Source: Pseudoxanthomonas sp.
GTDB taxonomy: Bacteria; Pseudomonadota; Gammaproteobacteria; Xanthomonadales; Xanthomonadaceae
Reading direction: 5' to 3'
Assembly (NCBI RefSeq): GCF_027498035.1
Contig: NZ_CP114978.1
Coordinates: forward strand, 3,906,001-3,970,000
DNA length: 64,000 nucleotides
Part shown: one piece after another, positions 15,880 to 26,500 of the stretch
Layout of the letters: the number at the start of each line of letters is the position of its first letter
Numbering within the stretch: the first letter of the stretch is position 1
Notes under the pieces: generated by a model
Seen by the model: only the letters and a program-made list of their open reading frames with translations
What the model was told of the DNA's origin: nothing
The model's database searches: none
Position numbers and translations under genes: made by a program

Positions 15880-18800
15880 ATGACACAACATCGTCGTATC
15901 CGGACTTCCAAACTGGCCCTCGGCCTCCTGGCCGCACTGGCCGCTGCACCTGCCATGGCGCAGAGCACTTCTTCCGGTATTGCCGGCACCGTCCTGAGCT
16001 CTGGTGGTGCACCGGTGGCTGACGCCGAAGTGACCATCACCCACGTGGAATCGGGCACGATCAGTCGCGCGACCACCGATGCCGCCGGTCGCTACACCGC
16101 GCGCGGCCTGCGCGTGGGCGGTCCCTACACCGTCACCATCAACAAGCCGGGCGAGGGGACGGACACGGAAGACGGGATCTACCTAGATCTGAACCGTGTC
16201 AACACTGTCAATGTCGCCTTGAAGGGTGATGTTGCAACCCTGGAAACCGTGACCGCGATTGGCGTTGCCTCGTCCAACGTGTTCAGCGCAGACAACAAGG
16301 GTGTCGGTACGTCCATCAGTGGCCGCCAGCTGGAGGTCAGCCCGCATGGCAATCGATCGTTGGACGACGTGGCCCGTCTGGATCCGCGCATCAACGTGAC
16401 CGATCAGGCCACCGGCGCCATCTCGGTCGCCGGCGTGAACAATCGCTACAACTCCATTTCTGTCGATGGCCTGGGCCAGGGCGACCCATTCGGCCTGAAC
16501 GCCAATGGCATGCCGTACACCGGTTCGCCGATTTCGGTCGATACCATCGCTGCCTACGACATCAAGGCCAGTGATTTCGACGTCTCGCAGGACACCGTCG
16601 GTGCTGCCATCAACGCGGTCACCAAATCCGGTACCAACGAATTCCATGGGTCGGTCTACTACGCCTACAAGAACGCCAAGGACATGGTGGGCTCGGAGGG
16701 TGGCAAGGACTACGACCTGTTCGACAAGGACACCACCAAGGGCGTCACCATCGGTGGTCCGATCCTCAAGGACAAGCTGTTCTTCTTCGGTTCGTATGAA
16801 GAGCAGGAAGTGACCAATTTCGGCGGTGCCTCGGCCGATGACGGTGTTGGTTCCGGGGCGGTGTCGCAGGCCGATATCCAGCGCGTGATCGATATTGCCA
16901 AGAACACCTACGGCATCGATGCCGGCACCTACGGTGCGCTGGGTGTCAGCCTGAAGAACAAGCGTTACCTGGGCAAGATCGACTGGAACATCAACGACTA
17001 CCACCGCACCAGCCTGACCTACCAGCAGACTGAAGAGAACCTGCCGCAGCCTTACGACACCGATGCGTCGAAGGTGATCCTGAGCACGCGCTGGTTCAAC
17101 AAGGTCAGCGAGACCAAGAACACCGCGCTGCAGTTCTTCGACGACTGGAGCGAGAACTTCTCGACTGAAGCCAAGTTCAGCTATCAGAAGTTCAGCCAGA
17201 TCGCTGGAAACGCGATCGACCTACCGTCGATCAATGTCGCGACCGACGGCCTGACTGCTGGCAGTGCGCCGAACAACGACGGCAACGGCATCCGCTTCGG
17301 TGAAGACCGCAATCGCCACGAGAATGCGATCGATACCAAGAAGTTCACCGCGTCGATCTTCGGCAACTGGTACCTCGGCGATCACACGCTGAAGTTTGGT
17401 TTCGACTACGAGAAGACCAAGGCGCTGAACCTGTACGGCCGCGATCTGCACGGCGTGTACACCTTCGCCAGCATCGACGACTTCGAGGCCGGCCGGTATT
17501 CGTACTACACGGTGACCCGACCGCTTGATGGCTATACCGAGGCCGATACCGCCGCCGCGATCAACCTGGAGCAGTGGAGCCCCTTCCTGCAGGACACCTG
17601 GCAGGCGACCGACAGGCTGTCGCTGGTGTACGGCGTGCGCGTCAACATTCCCAAGGCAGACAAGGCGCCGCCGGAGCATCCGCAGTTCGAGGAGGCGTTT
17701 GGCTTCAGTAATTCCTACAAGCTGGGTGCCAGCAACAAGGTCGTGCTGCCGCGCCTGGCATTCAACTATGCTTTTGATACCCCGCGCTATTCGCAGTTGC
17801 GCGGTGGCGTTGGCCTATTCCAGACCACGCCGCCATTCGTCTGGCTGGGCAATCCCTACCAGAACAATGGTGTGAACAAGGGCAGCATCACCAAGACTTC
17901 CTACGATCCGAATTACCCGTTCAGTGCCGACCCGTACAACCAGCCATTCCCGGAGCCGGGTGCGGCCGACTACCCGACGGTTGGCAAGCAGGTCGACGCC
18001 ATCGATCCAGACTTCAAGCTGCCGACGGCCTGGAAATTCAGCTTGGGCTACGACGCGGAGCTGCCGTGGTGGGGTCTGGTGGGTACCGCCGAAATCCTGC
18101 ATCTGAAGAACAAGGATGCGGTGTTCTACCAGGCGCTGAACATTGGTCAGGCCAATGGCCAACTGTTCGATGGCCGTGACAGTTATTGGGTCACGCCGGG
18201 TGGTGCCAAGAACAATGGTGCGAACCCGAACTTCACCAGTGGCTCCAATGGGACCACGCTGCTGGGCAACACCGACAAGGGTGGTTCCACGGCTGTGACC
18301 TTCGCGTTGGACAAGCCGTTGAGCAATGGCTGGTATGGCAATCTGAGCTATACCTACACGCATGCCCGCGAAGTCGGTTCGGACACCAGCTCGCAGGCCT
18401 GGTCCAGCTACCAGTACGTATCGCGCCTGAACCCGAACGAAGAGATTGCGAGCACCGCCACGCGTGAAGTCCGTAACTCGATCAAGCTTTCGCTGGGTTG
18501 GGAACATGCGTTCTTCGGTGACTACAAGACCAGCATCACCGGCTTCTACAACGGTCGTAGCGGTCTGCCGTACACCTGGATCATGAACGGCGATCTCAAT
18601 GGCGACGGCATTAGCCAAGATCCGGCATACGTCCCGTTGGTCAACGATTCCAATGTCAGTTACGTATGGGGTACCGGGTCGAGCGCGCGTGCGGCCACTG
18701 CTGAGGAAATTGCCGCGTTCCAGGCGGCAATCGATTCCAACACGTACTTGGCTTCGCAGCGCGGCTCGGTGGTCAAGCGCAACGGCGACCGGATGCCGTG

Positions 18801-19122
18801 GATCAACCAGTTCGATCTGGGTATCCAGCAGGAGATTCCGGGTTTCTTCAAGGAGCATAAGGGCGTCGTCCGCCTGGACATCTACAACTTCCTGAACATG
18901 CTCAACAAGGACTGGGGTGTCACCAAGGGCACGGGTTCGACGAACCTGTATGACACCCGCTACCTGGCTGGTCTGAATCGCGTCAATCCCGATGGCACGT
19001 ATGTGTACAACCTGCAGAGCAACGCTCCGCAGCCGCTGTATCAGTACGACGCCTACGCTGGTTCGCCGTCCCGCGTGGTATCGCGTTGGTCGGCGCTGGT
19101 GACGCTACGCTACGAGTTCTGA
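15880..19122 (+). CDS. Oar-like TonB-dependent receptor with carboxypeptidase-regulatory-like domain
   Basis: 1080 residues from ATG 15880 (MTQHRRIRTSKLALGLLAAL, signal peptide ending near AMAQ). Next is a CarboxypepD_reg-like beta-sandwich (residues about 29-110: SGIAGTVLSSGGAPVADAEV, DAAGRYTARGLRVGGPYTV), then a plug with RLDPRINVTDQATGAISVAG and NSISVDGLGQGDP, then a very large barrel ending ALVTLRYEF. Oar-type receptors occur in multiple copies in Xanthomonadaceae and Myxococcota; substrates are mostly unknown, and protease-linked or protein secretion roles are reported for some. The terminal Phe is present. Confidence 0.92.
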   Translation: MTQHRRIRTSKLALGLLAALAAAPAMAQSTSSGIAGTVLSSGGAPVADAEVTITHVESGTISRATTDAAGRYTARGLRVGGPYTVTINKPGEGTDTEDGIYLDLNRVNTVNVALKGDVATLETVTAIGVASSNVFSADNKGVGTSISGRQLEVSPHGNRSLDDVARLDPRINVTDQATGAISVAGVNNRYNSISVDGLGQGDPFGLNANGMPYTGSPISVDTIAAYDIKASDFDVSQDTVGAAINAVTKSGTNEFHGSVYYAYKNAKDMVGSEGGKDYDLFDKDTTKGVTIGGPILKDKLFFFGSYEEQEVTNFGGASADDGVGSGAVSQADIQRVIDIAKNTYGIDAGTYGALGVSLKNKRYLGKIDWNINDYHRTSLTYQQTEENLPQPYDTDASKVILSTRWFNKVSETKNTALQFFDDWSENFSTEAKFSYQKFSQIAGNAIDLPSINVATDGLTAGSAPNNDGNGIRFGEDRNRHENAIDTKKFTASIFGNWYLGDHTLKFGFDYEKTKALNLYGRDLHGVYTFASIDDFEAGRYSYYTVTRPLDGYTEADTAAAINLEQWSPFLQDTWQATDRLSLVYGVRVNIPKADKAPPEHPQFEEAFGFSNSYKLGASNKVVLPRLAFNYAFDTPRYSQLRGGVGLFQTTPPFVWLGNPYQNNGVNKGSITKTSYDPNYPFSADPYNQPFPEPGAADYPTVGKQVDAIDPDFKLPTAWKFSLGYDAELPWWGLVGTAEILHLKNKDAVFYQALNIGQANGQLFDGRDSYWVTPGGAKNNGANPNFTSGSNGTTLLGNTDKGGSTAVTFALDKPLSNGWYGNLSYTYTHAREVGSDTSSQAWSSYQYVSRLNPNEEIASTATREVRNSIKLSLGWEHAFFGDYKTSITGFYNGRSGLPYTWIMNGDLNGDGISQDPAYVPLVNDSNVSYVWGTGSSARAATAEEIAAFQAAIDSNTYLASQRGSVVKRNGDRMPWINQFDLGIQQEIPGFFKEHKGVVRLDIYNFLNMLNKDWGVTKGTGSTNLYDTRYLAGLNRVNPDGTYVYNLQSNAPQPLYQYDAYAGSPSRVVSRWSALVTLRYEF

Positions 19123-19151
19123 TCCACGCAGCTTGGCGTAACGAGCAAACC

Positions 19152-19182
19152 AACGGCCGGGGCAACCCGGCCGTTTCTTTTT
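19152..19182 (+). terminator. Rho-independent terminator after the Oar-like receptor
   Basis: Stem AACGGCCGGG/CCCGGCCGTT with a GCAA loop and a T-rich tail (TCTTTTTG), 30 bases after the stop at 19122. Confidence 0.93.
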
Positions 19183-19261
19183 GCCTGGCGCCTGGCATAC
19201 CCCGGGCGGACGCGCTGCGCTACAGTCGTCCGTCAAACGGACCGATGAGCAGGAAGTAGTG

Positions 19262-20644
19262 ATGAGTGAAGTGGCAACCCGGGCGCTGCCGGTGGTGAGT
19301 ACGCGGATTTACCCGCGTGGTGGTTTGGACGTGCTGTCCCGGACTGAGGTGGCGCGCCTGCGCGATGCCTCGGCGGGCGGCATGCATGACCTGTTGCGCC
19401 GCTGCGCGCTGGCGGTGTTGACCAGCGGCAGTGCTTCGGATGACCCGCGCGCGGCGCGCGACCTGTACCCGGACTTCGACATCCAGGTCCTGCAACGCGA
19501 CCGTGGCGTCCGGATCGAGCTGGTCAACGCGCCGGCCATGGCATTCGTCGATGGCGAGATCATCCGCGGCGTGGCCGAGCTGCTGTTCGCTGTGGTTCGC
19601 GACCTGGCTTACATGGCCATCGAGCTGGGCGAGGAATACGCGGCAGACCTGGAGACCACTGCCGGCATTACCGATGCGGTGTTCGGCCAGCTGCGCAACG
19701 CGCGCATCCTCAAGCCGTCCGAGCCGAACCTGGTGGTGTGCTGGGGTGGCCATTCGATTTCGCGCGAGGAATACCTGTACACCAAGGAAGTCGGCTACGA
19801 GCTGGGCCTGCGTGGCCTGGATATCTGCACCGGTTGCGGCCCGGGTGCGATGAAGGGCCCGATGAAGGGCGCCACCATCGGCCACGCCAAGCAGCGCCAG
19901 AAGCAGGTGCGCTATATCGGCGTGACCGAGCCGGGCATTATTGCGGCCGAATCGCCCAACCCGATCGTCAATCACCTGGTGATCATGCCGGACATCGAGA
20001 AGCGCCTCGAAGCGTTCGTCCGCATCGGCCACGGCATCATCGTCTTCCCGGGCGGCGTGGGCACGGCCGAGGAAATCCTGTATCTGCTCGGTATCCTGTT
20101 GCGTGAGGAAAACGCCGGCCTGCCATTCCCGTTGATCCTGACCGGACCGGTGGTGGCGGCGCCGTATTTCGAGCAGATCGACCGCTTCATTCGCATGACT
20201 CTGGGCGAGGCTGCCGCGTCGCGCTACCAGATCATCATCGGTGACCCCGTGGCCGTATCCCAGGCCATGAAGGCTGGCATCACCCAGGTGCGCGAACATC
20301 GCAAGGCCGCAAAGGACGCTTATTACTTCAACTGGTCGATCGACATTCCGTTGGCGTTCCAGCAGCCGTTCGTGCCCACGCACGAGGCAATGGCCCAGCT
20401 GGATCTGCACCACGGCCGTGCGCCCCATGCCATCGCTGCAGACCTGCGTCGTGCCTTTTCCGGCATCGTCGCCGGCAACGTCAAGGAGGACGGCATGCGC
20501 CGGATCGAGGAGTTCGGTCCGTTCGAGATCCACGGCGACCCGGAAATCATGGCTGCCCTGGACTCACTCCTGCAGGCCTTCGTTGCCCAGCGCCGCATGA
20601 AGATCGCAGGCGATTACAAACCGTGCTATCGGGTTGTGACCTGA
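19262..20644 (+). CDS. ppnN: Nucleotide 5'-monophosphate nucleosidase PpnN (YgdH-type LOG protein)
   Basis: 460 residues, close to E. coli PpnN. The central LOG domain shows CWGGHSISREEYLYTKEVGY, TGCGPGAMKGPMKGA and the catalytic PGGVGTAEEILYLLG motif (PGGxGTxxE). N- and C-terminal extensions match the PpnN type, where the C-terminal part binds the alarmone (p)ppGpp. It releases ribose 5-phosphate and the free base from purine and pyrimidine monophosphates. Start chosen at ATG 19262, just after the AGGAAG at 19250-19255. It is separated from the receptor by a terminator and stands alone. Confidence 0.92.
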   Translation: MSEVATRALPVVSTRIYPRGGLDVLSRTEVARLRDASAGGMHDLLRRCALAVLTSGSASDDPRAARDLYPDFDIQVLQRDRGVRIELVNAPAMAFVDGEIIRGVAELLFAVVRDLAYMAIELGEEYAADLETTAGITDAVFGQLRNARILKPSEPNLVVCWGGHSISREEYLYTKEVGYELGLRGLDICTGCGPGAMKGPMKGATIGHAKQRQKQVRYIGVTEPGIIAAESPNPIVNHLVIMPDIEKRLEAFVRIGHGIIVFPGGVGTAEEILYLLGILLREENAGLPFPLILTGPVVAAPYFEQIDRFIRMTLGEAAASRYQIIIGDPVAVSQAMKAGITQVREHRKAAKDAYYFNWSIDIPLAFQQPFVPTHEAMAQLDLHHGRAPHAIAADLRRAFSGIVAGNVKEDGMRRIEEFGPFEIHGDPEIMAALDSLLQAFVAQRRMKIAGDYKPCYRVVT

Positions 20645-20847
20645 GGAAACACTGAGCCGTCGGGCTTCTGCTCGTCGTCCCCGCTCGCGCGGGGATGATG
20701 GCAGTGGCTCGGGTTTTCTTTAGGCTGGAAAGTCAGCCATTGCGTGGGTTGTGCGCCCATCGCCTCGGTTCCGCCGCTTGTCTGGATATGGGTTGCAAGC
20801 AAGGCAGCACTGAAGCAGCCTCCTCAAGTTCAAGTTGGGGAGGTGCT

Positions 20848-21357
20848 ATGTCACGCGACCAGGTGAGGGGATTCACGCTGATCGAACTGATGGTCACGGT
20901 TGCCGTATTGGCGATTCTGCTGGCCATTGCGTTGCCGAGCTTCCAGCAGACCCTGCGGTCCAACCGTGTCGCCACCTCGACCAACGCGCTCATCGGTACG
21001 CTGGCATTGGCGCGAAGCGAGGCCATTCGCAGTACCCATGGTGCAGCTGTGTGCAGTAGCACCAATGGGACGGCCTGCGGCGGCAGCTGGTCGGATGGCT
21101 ATCTGGTGTGGGCGGATGCGAATGGCGACGGAGCACTTGCCGCCACCGAGACTGTCCTCAAGTTCACCCGGGGCAATGGCGACATCGCTATCACTGGTCC
21201 TGGCAACGCCGTCCAGTTTGATTCAAGGGGGCGCGCAGCAGTAGCCGTGGCTCTGACATTACGGCCGCCGGCATGTGGCTCGGCACAGCTACAGCGGAAA
21301 ATCGACGTCACCATTACCGGGCAGGTCAAAACCACCAAAGAGGATTGCCCTGCATGA
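20848..21357 (+). CDS. fimT: Minor pseudopilin, GspH/FimT family
   Basis: 169 residues; GGGGAGG at 20837-20843 fixes the ATG at 20848. A short leader (MSRDQVRG) is cut by prepilin peptidase before FTLIELMVTVAVLAILLAIA, the type IV pilin N-terminal helix. The rest is a GspH-like globular domain with ARSEAIRS and C-terminal Cys pairs. It opens the minor pilin operon that primes type IV pilus assembly. FimT-family minor pilins bind DNA in natural transformation in related species. It overlaps pilV by four bases. Confidence 0.88.
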   Translation: MSRDQVRGFTLIELMVTVAVLAILLAIALPSFQQTLRSNRVATSTNALIGTLALARSEAIRSTHGAAVCSSTNGTACGGSWSDGYLVWADANGDGALAATETVLKFTRGNGDIAITGPGNAVQFDSRGRAAVAVALTLRPPACGSAQLQRKIDVTITGQVKTTKEDCPA

Positions 21358-21833
21358 GGCGGCCCATTTCGTTCCACCGTCGCCGCCATGGTCAGGCTGG
21401 CTTTACCCTCATCGAAGTGATGATCGCGGTGCTTGTACTCGGTGTTGGGCTGCTTGGGTTTGCCATGTTGCAGACCATGTCGGTGCGTTTTACGAAGAGT
21501 GCGCAGAACCGTACCGTTGCGACCAACTTGAGCTATGAACTGGTTGACCTGATCCGGACCCAGCGTAACGGGGCTTCCAACTACAACGCGATCAAGTCCG
21601 CTAGCTTTAGTGGCGTTACCGGTGGTAACTGCGCCCTTGGCCAGGATACGAGCCCGGCAAATAACATTGCTCGCTGGAAGTGCAAATTGCGCACGGTTTT
21701 TCCGGATGGCACGGCAAATGTCGCGCTCGCCGCCAATGGTGACCTGGTGATTTCGATCGAATGGAGTGATGCATACTGGGAAGAGGATGCCGATAAGCAG
21801 AAGGCCAAATTCGAAGTGAAGACCCGCATATGA
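21354..21833 (+). CDS. pilV: Type IV pilus minor pilin PilV
   Basis: 159 residues. The leader RRRHGQAG precedes the methylated-Phe helix FTLIEVMIAVLVLGVGLLGF, and the following LQTMSVRFTKSAQNRTVATN stretch is typical of PilV. One Cys pair appears in the globular part (GGNCALG and RWKCKLR). PilV is part of the priming complex at the pilus tip. ATGA overlaps on both sides couple it to fimT and pilW. Confidence 0.9.
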   Translation: MRRPISFHRRRHGQAGFTLIEVMIAVLVLGVGLLGFAMLQTMSVRFTKSAQNRTVATNLSYELVDLIRTQRNGASNYNAIKSASFSGVTGGNCALGQDTSPANNIARWKCKLRTVFPDGTANVALAANGDLVISIEWSDAYWEEDADKQKAKFEVKTRI

Positions 21834-23107
21834 GCCAGCTTCGCCTTTATCGGTGGCGGCGAAATCAGCTGGGCATGTCGCTCATCGAGTTAATGATCGC
21901 TCTTGTTATCGGGCTGGTGCTGCTGGCTGGTGTAATCCAGGTCTTCAGCGCTTCGCGTACCGCCTATCAGCTCTCGCAGGCGATTGCTCGCAACCAGGAG
22001 AATGCGCGCTTTGCGATGGATTTCCTGCAACGGGACTTGCGCATGGTGGGTCATGCTGGATGCGTGAACGACCAATCGCTGCTCTCACTCAATAGCGCAG
22101 GCAAGATCACTGGCGGAAATATCAGGTCGCTGTTCATGACCGAAGAGCAGCGCAACGACAACACGGTGACTGCGTTGCCATTTCCACTGCGCTTTGACGT
22201 ATCCATTCAGGGGTTCGAAGCCAAGGGGACTTCCCCCGGAGACACGCTGGCAGTGGGAACACCGGAAGTGGGGGGAGTAGGGGATTGGTCCCCCGCATTG
22301 CCGGATGCGGGATTGTTCCAGGAGATGAGGCCCAAGCCCATCAAGGGCAGCGACATCGTGGTCATGCGCTACCTATCACCGGAACAGACGACGGTGGCGT
22401 CCTTTGCTCCACCTGCGCTGACCTATCCTGACGAATCGGTTGCCGGCGCGACCAAGATCGCAACGGACTCCACCGCCAGCAATTTGTTCGCGATGGGCGA
22501 TTGCCGCGGAACCTCAGTATTCCAGGCATCCGCTGCACCGGGTGACACCTCGATGACGGTGTCGCAGACGGGGCTCAACAAGAGCGGCCTTGCTTATGTG
22601 GGGGCCCAGGACGGGGCGCTGGCCTATGGTGCAAATCAGGCATGGCTTTCCAAGGCTGAAATCGTTGCCTATTACGTTGCTCTCAATCCCGATGACGTGC
22701 CTTCGTTGTACCGGATGCGGTGGACCAGTGCTCCAGGCGGTGAGTTGAGCGCAGTGTCGGATGAAATGGCCGAGGGCGTCGAGTCGATGCAGCTGCTCTA
22801 CAGCGTCGACTCGGTGACAGCAGCCACCAGCATGCCCAGCGGCTATCTCGACAAGAGTTACACCGGTGAGGACCTTGATGCGCTGGGCGCTGACGACGCG
22901 GCCAAGGCCAATCTGTGGCGGCGCGTGGGAGCGGTGCAGCTGGGGTTGCTGTTGCGTGGAACCGGCGATCATGCGGTGGTCCCGGTGCCCGCGGACGCCA
23001 ATCTCCCCCAAGCCTTGAATGTGACGATGGAGCCTGCCAACGATGGGCAGTATCGGTCGGCCTACGAGAGCACCATCGCCTTGCGTAACCGTCTGTTCGG
23101 ACAATGA
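21830..23107 (+). CDS. pilW: Type IV pilus minor pilin PilW
   Basis: 425 residues, larger than the usual 270-350. Prepilin-like N-terminus with QLGMSLIELMIALVIGLVLL, in which Met replaces the usual Phe after the cleavage Gly, as is common in PilW. NQENARFAMDFLQRDLRMVG is the conserved PilW segment. The remainder is a large mixed globular domain ending in the family motif YRSAYESTIALRNR. It belongs to the tip priming set with PilV, PilX and PilY1. Confidence 0.9.
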   Translation: MSQLRLYRWRRNQLGMSLIELMIALVIGLVLLAGVIQVFSASRTAYQLSQAIARNQENARFAMDFLQRDLRMVGHAGCVNDQSLLSLNSAGKITGGNIRSLFMTEEQRNDNTVTALPFPLRFDVSIQGFEAKGTSPGDTLAVGTPEVGGVGDWSPALPDAGLFQEMRPKPIKGSDIVVMRYLSPEQTTVASFAPPALTYPDESVAGATKIATDSTASNLFAMGDCRGTSVFQASAAPGDTSMTVSQTGLNKSGLAYVGAQDGALAYGANQAWLSKAEIVAYYVALNPDDVPSLYRMRWTSAPGGELSAVSDEMAEGVESMQLLYSVDSVTAATSMPSGYLDKSYTGEDLDALGADDAAKANLWRRVGAVQLGLLLRGTGDHAVVPVPADANLPQALNVTMEPANDGQYRSAYESTIALRNRLFGQ

Positions 23108-23108
23108 C

Positions 23109-23591
23109 ATGAAGCGATATCCGCGTCCTTTCCGTATCCCCGCGACGCCCAGTCGTCAGCGGGGCGCCGTGCTTTATGTGGCTTTGATCATGCTGATCCT
23201 GCTTGCCCTGATCGGCATCGTGGGCATGCAGGTGGCCACTATGCAGGAACGTATGTCATCCAATTTCCTTGCCGCCAACCAGGCCTTCCAGGGCGCCGAG
23301 GCGGAAGTAAGGAATAGGGAGGTGCAGGTGGCTTCGGGTACCGCGTTCGACTATGAGAACTGTGCTGTTCCCTTTGATGCCACCAAATGGGTCAACGACA
23401 ACGCCGACGGAAATTCCACGATGACGCGTACGGTCAACATCAGTATCTGCGCCGGTCAATGTAGTGCCGGGGTGGGAGTGGAAAAAGATTTCTGCACCAT
23501 GTATCGCACCACTGCACTGAGCCATGATCAGGATACGTTGGGCAGCTCGTCCTCCGTGGCTGCGATCGACACCATCTTCATCAAGCCATGA
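23109..23591 (+). CDS. pilX: Type IV pilus assembly protein PilX
   Basis: 160 residues, starting one base after the pilW stop. The N-terminus RQRGAVLYVALIMLILLALIG is the PilX-type hydrophobic helix, which lacks the strict pilin Glu at position 5; MQERMSSNFLAANQAFQGAE is the conserved segment after it (Asn/Ala and Ala-Glu motif). Four Cys residues lie in the C-terminal half. It overlaps pilY1 by four bases. Confidence 0.9.
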   Translation: MKRYPRPFRIPATPSRQRGAVLYVALIMLILLALIGIVGMQVATMQERMSSNFLAANQAFQGAEAEVRNREVQVASGTAFDYENCAVPFDATKWVNDNADGNSTMTRTVNISICAGQCSAGVGVEKDFCTMYRTTALSHDQDTLGSSSSVAAIDTIFIKP

Positions 23592-26500
23592 GCTGGCCCA
23601 TCATGAAATTCAAATACGTCCTGCTTGCGCTGTTGATGCTGGGTATCGCCATGGCGGTTGGCGTGGTCTTCAGTGCTCCGAGCCAACTTGTCATCGCGCA
23701 GGCGCCGCTGTTTACACGGACCTCCCTGCCGCCACTGAACATGCTGGTCATGGCGCGCGACCACAAGCTCTACTATGAGGCTTACAACGACGCGTCGGAT
23801 CTGGACGACGATGGCGCGCTGGATGTCGGCTACAAGCCCGCAAAAATCACCTACTACGGGTATTACAACTCCAAGGTCTGCTATGCCCAGTCCACCGATG
23901 GGAGCATGTTCACACCCTCGGGGGCCGCGGGCGGAAGCGATGGAAAGCAGTGTGACGGCACCAAGTGGAGCGGCGACTTCCTGAATTACGTCACCACCTC
24001 TCGCATGGATGCGTTGCGCAAGGTGCTCTACGGCGGCTATCGCAATGTCGATACCGCTTCCGACACGGTGCTGCAGGCCTCATTCACCCCGCAGGACGCC
24101 CACAGCTGGGGTAAGGAATACCAGAGCGTCGCGCGCGATGGATACAACATCAAGCAGTACACGCCTTACAACGCCCCGAATACTGGACGCTACAACCTGT
24201 TCGTGGTGACCACGCTCAGCGACAACGGCGTGCCGCAGTTGCGGGTGCTCAACAACACGGTCTTCCGGATCTGGAACTGGGTCTCCATCGAGCGTCCCGT
24301 TGCGGGCAACGATTGCTTCACGACCAATAATGTCAGGGTGAATTGCGTCACTGGTTCGGGTTCTTCCGGTGATTGGAGCATCGTGCCAGCTGCGGCTTAT
24401 AGCGGTCTGACCATTTCCACCTGGAAGGATTCGCAGGGGACTTCGGGCAACAAAGCCGCGATGGATACGCTTTTTGGCAACAACTCTGCCACGAATTTGT
24501 GTGTTGCCAACAAAGCAATCAGCGACATCAATACCTCCGGCTCAAACAACAATCCTGGCAACGGCACCAATGGCTGTGGACAAGATGGTTATCACACGTT
24601 GATCAAGGGACAGATCAATATCAGTGAAGCTGGTGCCTATGGCTTCGCTGTTAACGGCGACGATGCGATCGAGGTCCAGATTGATGGCAATGTGGTCTAC
24701 GGGTGGTATGGAGACCATGGTGGGGATGCCAGTAGCGCTGGTCTGACGAGCCATTCCGGCCAGGTCACCCTGGCTGCCGGTCTCCATACCATCCAGGTAC
24801 GTCACGAGGAAGGTGGCGGCGACGACTACTGGCAGCTGTACTGGAAAACACCGTCCTCCGGTGGTGCCACCGCGATGACCAATTATCCGTTGCGTGTGCA
24901 GGTGTGTCCGGCGACAGTTTCGCTGCGAGATGACAACTGCAAGGTCTATGGGAACAACACCTCGGTGAAGCCGACCGGAATCCTGCACGACTATGGTGAG
25001 AGCGATCGCATGTACTTCGGTCTGCTGACCGGTTCGTACAAGAACAATACGGCGGGCGGAGTCGTGCGCAAGAACATGTCCAGCTTCAAGAACGAAGTGG
25101 ACGCGAACACTGGACAGTTCGCCAAAGGCCTGGTTGATGGCGGCATCGTCGAAACCATCGACAAATTCCGCATCCTGGACTACAGCTATTCCAGCCAGGC
25201 ATACGGGTGCGGTTGGATCACCACGCGTCCGGTGAATGACGGTGAGTGTTGGATGTGGGGTAATCCCATCGGTGAAATGATGTACGAGACGCTGCGCTAT
25301 TACGGAGGCGCGAGCGCTCCCAAGGATGCGTTCAACTATACGTCTGGCCCGGATGCGGAGACATTGAAGCTGCCGAAGCCGGCATGGCGCACGCCCTATA
25401 CGGCAACGGCCAACGGCGGTGGTGGTTATCCGGTTTGCGCTCAGCCGACGGCTACGATCCTGAGCGACATCAACCCATCCTATGACTACGGCGTGCCTGG
25501 TACGCACTGGGGAAGCGTGTCCCAGACAGACGATCCGGTGGTCATGCAATCGCTGAACGTTGGCCAGGAGGTCGATGCCATCTGGTCCGATGAAGGTGGT
25601 GGTTCCCGATCGATGTTCATTGGTGAGTCCAATAACGTCGCCGACAACGCGCCGACGCCAAAGGTCGTCAGTAACCTGTCCACGGTACGCGGCCTGTCTC
25701 CGGAGGAGCCCAGCAAGCAGGGCACCTTCTACACCGCAGGTGTTTCCAGATTCGGTGCGAACAACAAGGTCGGAGGTGACAAGTACCTTCGTACCTACTC
25801 GATCGCGCTCGCATCCCCATTGCCGAAGTTCAGCTTTCCCGTGGGGAGCGGCAATGTCACCTTCGTGCCCTTCGCCAAGTCTGTTGGTGGTTCAGGCATT
25901 GATCCGACCAGCGATTTCCAGCCGACAGACCAGATCGTCGACTTCTATGTGCAGACAGTGAAGAACACCGATCCTAAGGGGGCCGATCGTGATACATCGG
26001 TCAACGGTGGGCGCCCATACGCGGAGTTCCGCATCAACTACGAGGACGTGGAGCAGGGAGCTGACCATGACATGGATGCCATTTCGCTCTATACCCTGGA
26101 GGTGACGGCGACGGGTGAACTCGTGGTCAGCATGAGTTCGGAATACGCGGCCGGCGGTATCGACCAGTACATGGGGTATGTGATTTCGGGCACGACGGCT
26201 GATGGCGTCTACCTAGAAGTTCATGACCGGGATGGCGCGACACCTAAGTACAAGCTGGCTACGCCGCCCGGAGAGAAGCCAGGCTATTGCAACGTGTCAT
26301 CGATGCCTGCCAAATGCGCATTGACGGCGTTGACCTCGACTCGCACGTTCCAGGTGGGTGCCAGCGTTGGCGCCGGGCTACTCGAAAACCCGCTCTGGTA
26401 TGCAGCCAAGTACGGGACCGATCAGGCCTGGGATGCTGATGCCGATGGTGTACCGGACAATTACTTCCTGGTCACTAATCCGCTGTATCTGAAGCAGCAG

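Noticed and set aside
20680..20700. GTCCCCGCTCGCGCGGGGAT near the pilin operon resembles a type I-E CRISPR repeat
   Set aside because: Only one copy is present and no spacer periodicity or cas genes occur; it is an isolated GC-rich hairpin.
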